A stretch of DNA of 64,000 bases from PALSA-1006 sp041660815 (GTDB lineage Bacteria > Pseudomonadota > Gammaproteobacteria > Burkholderiales > Gallionellaceae). Position 1 is the first letter of the stretch, and the number at the start of each line of letters is the position of its first letter. Where the stretch lies: assembly GCA_041660815.1 (NCBI GenBank), contig JBAZVN010000009.1, forward strand, positions 62,001 through 126,000. The letters are read 5' to 3'. Made by a program: the position numbers and the translations under genes. This document shows positions 43,656-51,431 of the stretch, piece by piece. The notes beneath the pieces are model-generated. The model saw only the letters and a list, made by a program, of their open reading frames with translations. It ran no database searches and was not told the origin of the DNA.

Positions 43656-44039
43656 ATGTATTACATCGTTAGCAGTGAAAAATCTTTTGAGCAAGCCGCA
43701 ACCGATTTGGAGGCAGCCGTAAAACGCAACGGTTTCGGCGTATTGCATGTGCATGATATCGGCAACACATTGCGCGGCAAAGGTCTTGAGTTTGTTAATC
43801 AATGCCGCGTGTTTGAAGTGTGCAACCCAATGCAAGCCGCCAAGGTAATGGCAAGCGATATGCGCCTGAATATGGCTTTACCCTGCCGTATTTCAGTTTA
43901 TACCGAGGGTGGCAAGACGCAAATCGGCATGATTAAACCGCTAGGAATTCTCTCGGCACTTTCTCAAAATGCGGACTTGGCTGTCGTCGCGCGCGAAGTG
44001 GAAGAAAAAACCATTCACATGATTGACGAAGCGAAATAA
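43656..44039 (+). CDS. DUF302 family protein
   Basis: 127 residues with a strong ribosome binding site (AGGAGG) that overlaps the end of the DUF2288 gene. The DUF302 fold is recognised from SFEQAATDLEAAVKRNGFGVLHVHDIG, CRVFEVCNPMQAAKVMASDMRLNMALPCRISVY and an IGMIKP motif. DUF302 proteins are small and of unknown function, sometimes near redox or sulfur genes. Two Cys (CRVFEVC) are spaced five apart. Confidence 0.85.
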   Translation: MYYIVSSEKSFEQAATDLEAAVKRNGFGVLHVHDIGNTLRGKGLEFVNQCRVFEVCNPMQAAKVMASDMRLNMALPCRISVYTEGGKTQIGMIKPLGILSALSQNADLAVVAREVEEKTIHMIDEAK

Positions 44040-44092
44040 TCATTCGCGCCCTATATAACAAGCTGCGCGTAAAAAAATGGTGGCCCTTCGCG

Positions 44093-44539
44093 GTGAACGT
44101 AATGCTCATCGCAATTGTGGTGTTCGGAATTCGTAGTTGGCAGCAACGCGATATTTCCTTCGGCGCTGCTCCGGCATTACCCGGCATCACTTGGAGGCAG
44201 CAAGCAACACTGGTACATTTTTGGGCCGACTGGTGCCCCATCTGCAAAGCGGAGCAGAGCTCTATTCAAGCGCTAGCCGACGACTATCCCAATACTGTCA
44301 CCATTGCGATGCAAAGTGGCAATCAGGCTAATGTCGACAAATTTATGCGCGAGCAATCATTGAATTTTGCGGTCATCAATGATCCTGATGGATCAATTTC
44401 GCGCGCTTGGGGCGTGCATGCCGTACCGGCAAGTTTTATCGTGGATACAAACGGGCAAATACGCTTTGTGGAATTCGGTTACACCACAGAACTGGGGTTG
44501 CGCCTGCGCTTATGGTTGGCACAGCACTGGAAATACTAA
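44093..44539 (+). CDS. membrane-anchored thioredoxin-fold disulfide oxidoreductase (TlpA/ScsD-like)
   Basis: 148 residues from the GTG at 44093. A hydrophobic anchor (VMLIAIVVFGI) leads to a periplasmic thioredoxin fold with active site W-C-P-I-C-K in HFWADWCPICKAEQSSI and the cis-Pro loop AVPASFIVD. It probably reduces or oxidises envelope disulfides. The reading frame stays open upstream to the end of the DUF302 gene and encodes a basic WW-rich stretch (KLRVKKWWPFAVN) that looks like the true cytoplasmic N-terminus, but there is no standard start codon there, so the start is uncertain. Confidence 0.8.
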   Translation: MNVMLIAIVVFGIRSWQQRDISFGAAPALPGITWRQQATLVHFWADWCPICKAEQSSIQALADDYPNTVTIAMQSGNQANVDKFMREQSLNFAVINDPDGSISRAWGVHAVPASFIVDTNGQIRFVEFGYTTELGLRLRLWLAQHWKY

Positions 44540-44560
44540 TGGGCACCTAATGATTAGTTA

Positions 44561-44597
44561 GCCACAGATGAACACCTCAAAGAGACTCATCTGTGGC
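44561..44597. terminator. 11-bp stem hairpin between convergent genes
   Basis: GCCACAGATGA and TCATCTGTGGC are exact inverted repeats with a 15-base loop, between the thioredoxin-fold gene (+) and the polyP:AMP phosphotransferase gene (-). No T-run follows on the plus strand (it is A-rich), so it may work only partly or be a dispersed palindrome. Confidence 0.45.
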
Positions 44598-44613
44598 AAA
44601 AAACTCCCGATAA

Positions 44614-46113
44614 TTATTTTGTGTCTACTTTATTAATCGCTGCTTCAATGCGCTGACACAACGTTTTTAACACTTTAATGCGCGCAAAATTTTTGTCATT
44701 TGCTTCCACCAACGTCCACGGTGCCAAACGGGTGCTGGTGCGATCCACCATGTCGCAAATGGCTTGCTCATAGTCTTCCCATTTTTCACGATTGCGCCAG
44801 TCTTCGTCGGTAATTTTGAAGCGTTTGAAACCGGTTTTTTTGCGCTCTTCAAAACGTCGCAGCTGCTCTTCTTTACTAATGGCCAGCCAGAATTTCACCA
44901 CGATGACATGGGAGCGATCAAGCTGTGCCTCGAAGTCATTTATTTCATGGTAGGCACGCATCCAGTCGGCTTCGGAGCAGAACTTTTCCACGCGTTCAAC
45001 CAGCACCCGACCATACCAGGAACGATCGAAAATTGTCACACGCCCTCTGCGCGGCACATGGCGCCAAAAACGCCATAAATATGGCTGTGCGCGCTCTTCT
45101 TCAGTTGGTGCGGCAATCGGCACAACTTGGTATTGGCGTGCATCAACCGCACTGGTAATGCGCCGGATGCTGCCGCCTTTACCCGCCGCATCATTGCCTT
45201 CAAATACGGCCACGACCGTGATTTTTTTAAATCTCGGATCACGCGTAAGTAGCGCCAGTTTTCCCTGATACTTTTCCAGTTCTTCGTTAAATTTTTTCTT
45301 GTCTAATTTTTGCGTTAGATCCAGTGTTTTTAGAATCTGCAACTTGTCGATAGGGGGCAAGAGCGGCGCGGCGCGAACCTGGCCGTCCTTTTTCTTGTCC
45401 GCATCTGCCAAACGTTTACGAACCGCTTCGAGAATAACTTTTCCAACAGTTAGACTGCGATAGCGCGCATCCGCCCCCTCAATCACAATCCAGGGTGCTT
45501 CTGCAGTGCTGGTGTGGCGGATCACCGCTTCGTGAACCATTAAAAACTTGTCGTAACGTTTGTAATGTTCCCAGTCACGCTTGGTGACACGCCAGCGAGT
45601 TTTGGGATTTTTCTCCAAAATCTTGAGTCGTGATTCCTGTTTTTCTTTGGATAAGTGCAGCCAGAATTTGATGATGAGCGCGCCTTCGTCGGTCAGCATT
45701 TTCTCCAAACGTTTGGCGCGTTCCAGACTCTGATCAAGTTCGGCAGTTTTGGTCAATCCCATGACACGGTTCAGAATCGGCCAGGTATACCAGGAACCCA
45801 AAAACACACCGATCTTGCCCTTGGGTGGTAGTGCGCGCCAAAAGCGCCACATCATCGGACGCTCCATTTCCTCGTCGGAAGGTTCACCCATGCCGTGCGT
45901 TTGCACATAACGCGGGTCCATCCATTCATTGAGCAAATTCACCGTCTCGCCGCGCCCCGCGCCATCCACCCCGCCCACCAAAATAATCACCGGAAATTTG
46001 GCTTTTTCCGCCAAATCAAATTGCGCATCCAAAAGTGCTTCGCGCAATTTCGGAACTTCAGCGTCATACATGGCTTTGTCTATTTTGTGTCCCAGTTCTG
46101 CAGATTCAAACAT
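44614..46113 (-). CDS. pap: polyphosphate:AMP phosphotransferase (two-domain PPK2 class II)
   Basis: 499 residues containing two fused PPK2 domains. It transfers phosphate from polyphosphate to AMP, giving ADP. The first domain has an altered Walker A (VGGVDGAGRGETV, ~residue 47) and WYTWP; the second has the intact E-G-N-D-A-A-G-K-G-G loop (~305), lid segment RVTIFDRSWYGRVLVERVE and VKFWLAISKEEQLRRF. The duplicated form is the class II Pap enzyme, in which the C-terminal half is the active one. It converges on the thioredoxin-fold gene. Confidence 0.93.
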   Translation of the reverse strand: MFESAELGHKIDKAMYDAEVPKLREALLDAQFDLAEKAKFPVIILVGGVDGAGRGETVNLLNEWMDPRYVQTHGMGEPSDEEMERPMMWRFWRALPPKGKIGVFLGSWYTWPILNRVMGLTKTAELDQSLERAKRLEKMLTDEGALIIKFWLHLSKEKQESRLKILEKNPKTRWRVTKRDWEHYKRYDKFLMVHEAVIRHTSTAEAPWIVIEGADARYRSLTVGKVILEAVRKRLADADKKKDGQVRAAPLLPPIDKLQILKTLDLTQKLDKKKFNEELEKYQGKLALLTRDPRFKKITVVAVFEGNDAAGKGGSIRRITSAVDARQYQVVPIAAPTEEERAQPYLWRFWRHVPRRGRVTIFDRSWYGRVLVERVEKFCSEADWMRAYHEINDFEAQLDRSHVIVVKFWLAISKEEQLRRFEERKKTGFKRFKITDEDWRNREKWEDYEQAICDMVDRTSTRLAPWTLVEANDKNFARIKVLKTLCQRIEAAINKVDTK

Positions 46114-46140
46114 GATGCCTCCTTTTATCTAAATCAATTT

Positions 46141-46282
46141 AGGGCACCACTAAAAATCAAATTTACTTCGCGATGCTGCGTTGCTCACAAAAAATTACTC
46201 CCTACATATCATGCAGATGCTGCGTCCTAATTTTTTGTTCGCGCTTGCCTAGCTTCGAAAATTTAATTTTTAGAGGCACCCT
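46141..46282. repeat. MITE-like element, complete copy, 142 bp
   Basis: The ends are inverted repeats of about 24 bp: AGGGCACCACTAAAAATC at the left and, as reverse complement of the right end, AGGGTGCCTCTAAAAATT (20 of 24 match). The interior matches the partial copy at 5886-6003. It contains no ORF. It lies between the polyP:AMP phosphotransferase and sixA genes. Confidence 0.7.
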
Positions 46283-46296
46283 TTACTCTGAATAAA

Positions 46297-46749
46297 TCAC
46301 ACATGCTCCGGCGCAATCACCAAACGCAAAACAGTTTGAGCTTCGCCATTACGCTCGCGGTTACTAAACCACCAAACCGCCCCTTTTTTTACACTCCAAT
46401 AATCTGTTTTTCCAATCATCAGTTTTGCAGCGACCTCTCCCAGCCAGGGCTGATGTCCCACCAACAAAACAGCACCTTCCGCATGGGGCCAACTGGCTGC
46501 TTCAAGCACTGCCTGAGCGGAAGCGCCGGTATTCAATGCCGGTTCTGTGATAAATTTTTTGCTTAGCGCGCCTGCTGTTTGTTGGGCGCGCACGGCTGGA
46601 CTGACTAAAATGCGCGTATTGGGCGGCAGGCGGGAACTTAAAAAGCCAGCCATGCGTTCGGCTTGCAACTTTCCCTTATCCGTCAACGCGCGGCTTGCAT
46701 CATGTAAACTTTCAACTGCCTCGGCATGGCGCCACAAAATTAATTCCAT
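46297..46749 (-). CDS. sixA: phosphohistidine phosphatase SixA
   Basis: 150 residues from the ATG at 46749, which has GGAG six bases upstream; the ATG at 46761 would add four residues. The histidine phosphatase core is L-W-R-H-A-E-A (catalytic His), with ALTDKGKLQAERMAGFL, LVSPAVRAQQTA and LLVGHQPWLGEVA. SixA dephosphorylates histidine phosphotransfer proteins such as ArcB or PtsN-linked NPr; the partner here is unknown. Confidence 0.92.
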   Translation of the reverse strand: MELILWRHAEAVESLHDASRALTDKGKLQAERMAGFLSSRLPPNTRILVSPAVRAQQTAGALSKKFITEPALNTGASAQAVLEAASWPHAEGAVLLVGHQPWLGEVAAKLMIGKTDYWSVKKGAVWWFSNRERNGEAQTVLRLVIAPEHV

Positions 46750-46836
46750 AATGCACTCCATAAAATATCTTTTATAATCATGTAGTTATACAAGCAACTT
46801 GGATGCGCAATCGGTATATTCTATCGCGTGCAGCAA

Positions 46837-49800
46837 TCACAGTCCCGCTAATATTTTTTCCAGGCGCTTCACCGACACGATCACCGGGGTTTTTAATTCC
46901 TGGGCAAAAAGTGACACACGCAACTCCTGCATCATCCAACTGAAATCTTCCATACGCGCATCTACCGCGCCGTGTTGCGTAGACAATTTCCGTTGCCATT
47001 GTTGCAAGAGCGGATTTAGCTGTGTCATATTTTGCGCATCGCGTGCGGGGTTGGCGCGCAGTTTTTCCAAGCGCACGTTAATCGCCTTCAAATAGCGCGG
47101 CAAATGTTGCAGGCGCTCATAAGGGGTGCGACCCACCCATTCTTTGCCCAATAATCCTTCACACTGATTGCGGATATCCTGCTGCACTTGCGCATGCGCT
47201 TTAAAGCCGGGCAGAGACTTTTGCAGGGTCTGATACTCGCCAAGCACCGCCCCCACCAAACGTGCGATTTCCTGCGCCACCAAATTTAAACGCGCTTTTG
47301 CATCCTTGCAACGTGTGGCAAATTCTTTCTCGGTTTCCGGTAAAGGGTCATTTAACGAGCAACGATCAAAAGTAACCGCAAGAATTTGTCGCTGCAAATC
47401 CTGCTGCGAACCAAACGGTAAAAACTGCATTGCCATCGCCTGCAAGCCGGGCAGATTTTTTTCCAGATACTTCACTTGCTCTTTTAGCGCCAGCATAAAC
47501 AGACGGCGCAAACCCGTACGATGTTCGGCCTGCGCCGCTTCGCGGGTATCAAAACTGCGCAAGGTGACCGCATCGCCCAGATCGACCAAGGCGTTAAATA
47601 CCGTGATAGTTTGGCCGGCACGAAGCTCATCGCGGGTGGATTTGAAGTCACCGAAATCCCAAGCAACATGACGAATTTCCGCTTGCTGTTGAATCTTGCT
47701 CTGTCCAGAATTTACCGGAATATTTCTGGCAGAGCCCGTCCCTGCAGAAAGTATTGCAGGTGCCCATTCGCTGCGCAACTGGGCAAAGTTACGTCCCATT
47801 CCCAACTGTCGACCATGTTCATCCACGACTCTAAAATTCATCAGCAGATGCGGGCCCAACTGTTCCAGACGAAACGCGTCCAATGGCACATCTATCTGTT
47901 TTTGTTCGCGAATATATTTAGCCAGAGCCTGCAGCAACGACGTATCGGAAGCGGGTACTGCCTGACAAAACAGAGCCGCAAATTCCGGGACGGGCACGCA
48001 ATGACGGCGCAATTTTTGCGGCAGCGATTTCACCAGCTGCGCAATTTTTTCCGCCAAAATACCCGGCACCAGATATTCACAGCGTGCTGCCGAAACCTGA
48101 TTTAACAACGCCTGCGGCACAGTCAACGTCACCCCGTCATCCGTCTTGCCCGGTGCAAAATGATAGGCCAACGCATAACTCACATTGTTCATTTGCAACT
48201 GCGGTGGAAATTGATCCGTGGTGATGCCCGCTGCTTCGTGACGCATCAAATCATCTTTTTTGAGGTACAGCAAATGCGGTGTTGCCCGTTCTGCTTCTTT
48301 ACGCCAATGTTCGAACGCTGCCCCGTTATGAATTCCCGCCGGAATTCGCGCATCGTAAAAAGCAAAGATCAACTCGTCGTCCACCAACACATCCGGTCGG
48401 CGTGCTTTATGTTCCAACGCCTCAATGTCGGCGATCATTTTTTGGTTGTAGGCAAAGAATGCCGCCTGAGTGTTGAACTCGCCGTTTACTAGCGCTTCAC
48501 GAATAAATACCTCGCGCGACTCCGCTGGATTCATCGGCCCGTAATGCACGCGCTTCTTGGGATTGATCACCAAGCCATGCAAGGTGCTGCGCTCCCACGC
48601 TGCCACCTGCGCTGCTTTTTTCTCCCAATGCGGATCAAAATAATGGCGCTTGATCAGATGCGCGGCCACCTCTTCCAACCACTCCGGCTCGATACGCGCC
48701 ACGCAGCGCGCAAACAATTTTGTAGTCTCGACAATCTCCGCCGCCACCACCCACTTCGTGCCTTTTTTGGCCAACACCGAATTGGACGCAATAAAGAATT
48801 TAATTTCGCGCGCGCCCAAATAATAGGGCTCACGATCTACTCCTTTGCAGCCGATATTTCCCAGCAATCCGGCGAGCAATGCTTTGTGGATTTGCTCGTA
48901 GCTGGCTGGCTGCTCGTTAAAGCGCATGCCCATCTCGGCCACCTGCGCGTGCAACTGCTGATGCAACTCATGCCACTCTCTGAGACGAATCGGCGATAGA
49001 AATTTTTCACGGCATTCCTGCGCCCATTGCTTGTTGGTTTTTTTATGCTTCACCGCCTCCTGAAACCAGGCCCATAATTTTTGGTAAGCCAAAAAGTCCG
49101 AACGCTCATCATTGAAACGTTGATGTGCGGCATCCGCCGCCTCGCGCCTCTCGGCGGGACGATCACGCGGATCTTGCAAGGCCAACGCGCTGGCGATGAC
49201 TAAAATTTCGTTTAAACAGTGATATTGCCGCCCCGCCAACAGTAGTCGTGCAATCTTGGGGTCCAGCGGTAACTTGGCCAGCTCATGCCCCAACGGGGTC
49301 AGCTGGCGCGTCTGATCAATCGCATTCAGCTCTTGCAACAACTGATAGCCATCGGCTATCGCCCGCGAACCCGGCGGCTCGATAAACGGAAACGCTTCCA
49401 CCTCACCCAAATGCAGGGCACTCATGCGCAAAATCACCGTCGCCAGCGACACGCGGAAAATTTCAGCATCGGTAAACTCGGCGCGCTGCAAAAAATCCGC
49501 CTCTTCGTAAAGGCGAATACACACACCGCTCATCACCCGCCCGCAGCGTCCCGCCCGCTGGTTGGCAGCTGCACGTGAAACATTTTCAATGCGCAACTGC
49601 TCCACTTTTTGGCGCACACTGTAACGGTTGATGCGCGCCAAACCGCTGTCGATCACATAACCAATATTGGGCACCGTGAGTGAAGTCTCCGCCACATTCG
49701 TCGCCAACACCACGCGGCGAATACCGGACGGTGCTTTGAATACCCGATCCTGTTCGGCAATCGATAAACGCGAAAACAGCGGCAGAATTTCAATGCCCTT

Positions 49801-50688
49801 GTGTTGATGTTTGCGCAGTGCTTCGGCGGTGTCGCGAATCTCGCGTTCCCCCGGCAAAAACACCAGCACATCACCGCGCAAGCCGCCAATACTAAGTTCA
49901 TCCAGCGCGCTACAAATCGCCTGCGGCACATCCTGCATATCCCCTTCTTCATTTTTCTGCGGAGGCCGATAACGAATTTCAACCGGATAAGTGCGGCCGG
50001 AAACTTGCAGGATGGGAACGCTACTATTCAACTCCTCAGGCTCGGCCATTCCTAATTCAGGCGCATTAAAATCAACCTTGGCAAATGAAGAGAAGTGCTT
50101 GGAAAATCTTTCCGCATCCAAGGTGGCAGAAGTAATTATTACTTTTAAATCAGCACGTTGCGGAAGAAGCGTTTTAAAGTAACCGAGCAGAAAATCGATA
50201 TTCAACGAGCGCTCATGCGCCTCGTCGATAATGATCGTGTCGTAATTTTTCAGCAGCGGATCGCTATTGATTTCCGCCAGCAATATTCCATCGGTCATCA
50301 ACTTGATGCAGGTATCAGGCGATACCTTATCGTTAAAGCGCACCTTGTAACCCACCAGCCCGCCCAGCTCCGATTTCAGTTCCTGCGCAATGCGTGCCGC
50401 CACCGAACGCGCCGCCACCCGGCGCGGCTGGGTATGACCGATTACCCCCAAAACACCGCGCCCCAAACTCAAACAAATTTTGGGCAACTGCGTGGTTTTT
50501 CCCGAGCCCGTTTCACCGCACACGATCACCACTTGATGTTTTTCAATGGCAAGCGCCAACTCCTCGCGCCGCGCCACCACGGGCAAGTCAGCCGGATATT
50601 CGATCTCAGAAAGTTGTTGAATGCGCGCCATGCGGCGCTGTGCAATAGCAGATAGGACAGGTTTCATAGAGTGCAATTTTACCTGCAT
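46837..50688 (-). CDS. hrpA: ATP-dependent RNA helicase HrpA
   Basis: 1283 residues, close to the E. coli length of about 1300. DEAH-box helicase: Walker A GETGSGKTTQLPK (~58), IIDEAHERSLN (~155), SATLDAERFS, VLATNVAETSLTVPN and QRAGRCGRV. HA2 and OB-like domains follow and the long C-terminal HrpA-specific region (DUF3418-like) includes LVNGEFNTQAAFF. Roles in rRNA or mRNA processing and rescue of stalled ribosomes are known for the family. The likely start is the MKPVLSAIAQRRMARIQQL methionine a few codons in (50667). Confidence 0.95.
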   Translation of the reverse strand: MQVKLHSMKPVLSAIAQRRMARIQQLSEIEYPADLPVVARREELALAIEKHQVVIVCGETGSGKTTQLPKICLSLGRGVLGVIGHTQPRRVAARSVAARIAQELKSELGGLVGYKVRFNDKVSPDTCIKLMTDGILLAEINSDPLLKNYDTIIIDEAHERSLNIDFLLGYFKTLLPQRADLKVIITSATLDAERFSKHFSSFAKVDFNAPELGMAEPEELNSSVPILQVSGRTYPVEIRYRPPQKNEEGDMQDVPQAICSALDELSIGGLRGDVLVFLPGEREIRDTAEALRKHQHKGIEILPLFSRLSIAEQDRVFKAPSGIRRVVLATNVAETSLTVPNIGYVIDSGLARINRYSVRQKVEQLRIENVSRAAANQRAGRCGRVMSGVCIRLYEEADFLQRAEFTDAEIFRVSLATVILRMSALHLGEVEAFPFIEPPGSRAIADGYQLLQELNAIDQTRQLTPLGHELAKLPLDPKIARLLLAGRQYHCLNEILVIASALALQDPRDRPAERREAADAAHQRFNDERSDFLAYQKLWAWFQEAVKHKKTNKQWAQECREKFLSPIRLREWHELHQQLHAQVAEMGMRFNEQPASYEQIHKALLAGLLGNIGCKGVDREPYYLGAREIKFFIASNSVLAKKGTKWVVAAEIVETTKLFARCVARIEPEWLEEVAAHLIKRHYFDPHWEKKAAQVAAWERSTLHGLVINPKKRVHYGPMNPAESREVFIREALVNGEFNTQAAFFAYNQKMIADIEALEHKARRPDVLVDDELIFAFYDARIPAGIHNGAAFEHWRKEAERATPHLLYLKKDDLMRHEAAGITTDQFPPQLQMNNVSYALAYHFAPGKTDDGVTLTVPQALLNQVSAARCEYLVPGILAEKIAQLVKSLPQKLRRHCVPVPEFAALFCQAVPASDTSLLQALAKYIREQKQIDVPLDAFRLEQLGPHLLMNFRVVDEHGRQLGMGRNFAQLRSEWAPAILSAGTGSARNIPVNSGQSKIQQQAEIRHVAWDFGDFKSTRDELRAGQTITVFNALVDLGDAVTLRSFDTREAAQAEHRTGLRRLFMLALKEQVKYLEKNLPGLQAMAMQFLPFGSQQDLQRQILAVTFDRCSLNDPLPETEKEFATRCKDAKARLNLVAQEIARLVGAVLGEYQTLQKSLPGFKAHAQVQQDIRNQCEGLLGKEWVGRTPYERLQHLPRYLKAINVRLEKLRANPARDAQNMTQLNPLLQQWQRKLSTQHGAVDARMEDFSWMMQELRVSLFAQELKTPVIVSVKRLEKILAGL

Positions 50689-50782
50689 CCCTGTTTCTTC
50701 AATGTGAAAAAATTATCCTTTCTCGTGGCGCTTGGCTATTTGGCTCACTCAAAATTATTCTTCGATGCGCCTTTGCGGTATC

Positions 50783-50851
50783 TCAATTATCTAGTGCCAC
50801 CCGTTGCCAGTGTTCGCCCCAACCGGCGTAAATGACGTGCAATTTTTTCAT
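50783..50851 (-). pseudogene. hipA: truncated HipA toxin N-terminus
   Basis: The frame MKKLHVIYAGWGEHWQRVAL (22 residues to a TGA) resembles the extreme N-terminus of HipA kinases, which open with a short strand, a Y-x-x-G-W-G-E segment and a following strand. Its ATG overlaps the stop of the upstream XRE gene (ATGA), the normal hipB-hipA arrangement. The rest of the toxin is gone; hrpA begins about 95 bases downstream. A decayed toxin is the simplest reading. Confidence 0.55.
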
Positions 50852-51171
50852 GGGGTTTTCTTCCGGCGAGGCGAAGCTGCCCGCTGGCGTTTGGTGGCAG
50901 CAGCATCGCGTTCCGCATCGGCAATGCTGAGCACAGGTAAAACAAGCAGTTTTTCTAAATGACTTACCAGATGTAAAGCCTGAGCAACCCGCACCAATAA
51001 CTCCAGCGTGGCTTGTCCGTTGGCTTCCAGACGGCGGATAGAAGAAAGCGATGCGCCAGTGCGTTCCGCAAGTTCAAGTTGCGTAAGATTGGCTTGCAAG
51101 CGTAAACGATGGCAACGCTGACCTAATTCGCGGCAAATTTCGTGTTGCGTTAATAATTCAAATGTTCTCAT
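50848..51171 (-). CDS. hipB: XRE-family HTH regulator, HipB-like antitoxin (orphan)
   Basis: 107 residues with an N-terminal helix-turn-helix (LGQRCHRLRLQANLTQLELAERTGASLSSIRRLEANGQATLELLVRVAQAL) and a basic, probably disordered C-terminus (KRQRAASPRRKKTP). The stop overlaps the start of a truncated HipA, so it was the antitoxin-repressor of a HipBA pair. A nested palindrome over its start codon is a likely autoregulatory operator. Without the toxin it may survive as a plain regulator. Confidence 0.75.
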   Translation of the reverse strand: MRTFELLTQHEICRELGQRCHRLRLQANLTQLELAERTGASLSSIRRLEANGQATLELLVRVAQALHLVSHLEKLLVLPVLSIADAERDAAATKRQRAASPRRKKTP

Positions 51172-51199
51172 AAGAATGATTATGAGCCAAAATTCTTAT
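51167..51199. promoter_or_regulatory. nested palindromes over the hipB start, operator candidate
   Basis: CTCATAA-GAATGA-TTATGAG at 51167-51186 is a perfect 7-bp inverted repeat overlapping the hipB ATG. ATAAGAAT at 51170-51177 is also repeated inverted as ATTCTTAT at 51192-51199. HipB-type antitoxins bind such sites and repress their own operon. Confidence 0.5.
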
Positions 51200-51431
51200 A
51201 ACTATTCAAATTTGAGCGATTAAGTATGGGTGAGTGAGACCCGATTTTAGCTGCTTCCGCCCTTTTATAATCCGCTAAAATGCAGGCGGTTTAGCGCATC
51301 TTGTGCCCGATTTTTTATTACACTGCAAATTTGAAAGCGATAGATATTTTGCATTTCCCACTAAAATTCAACAGAACCACGGCGCGTAAGATTCTACATT
51401 TCCAACATTTATTCAAACATATACCGGCATA

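Noticed and set aside
50689..50782. Further HipA sequence beyond the early stop
   Set aside because: No frame in this stretch continues with recognisable HipA motifs; only the first 22 codons are supported.
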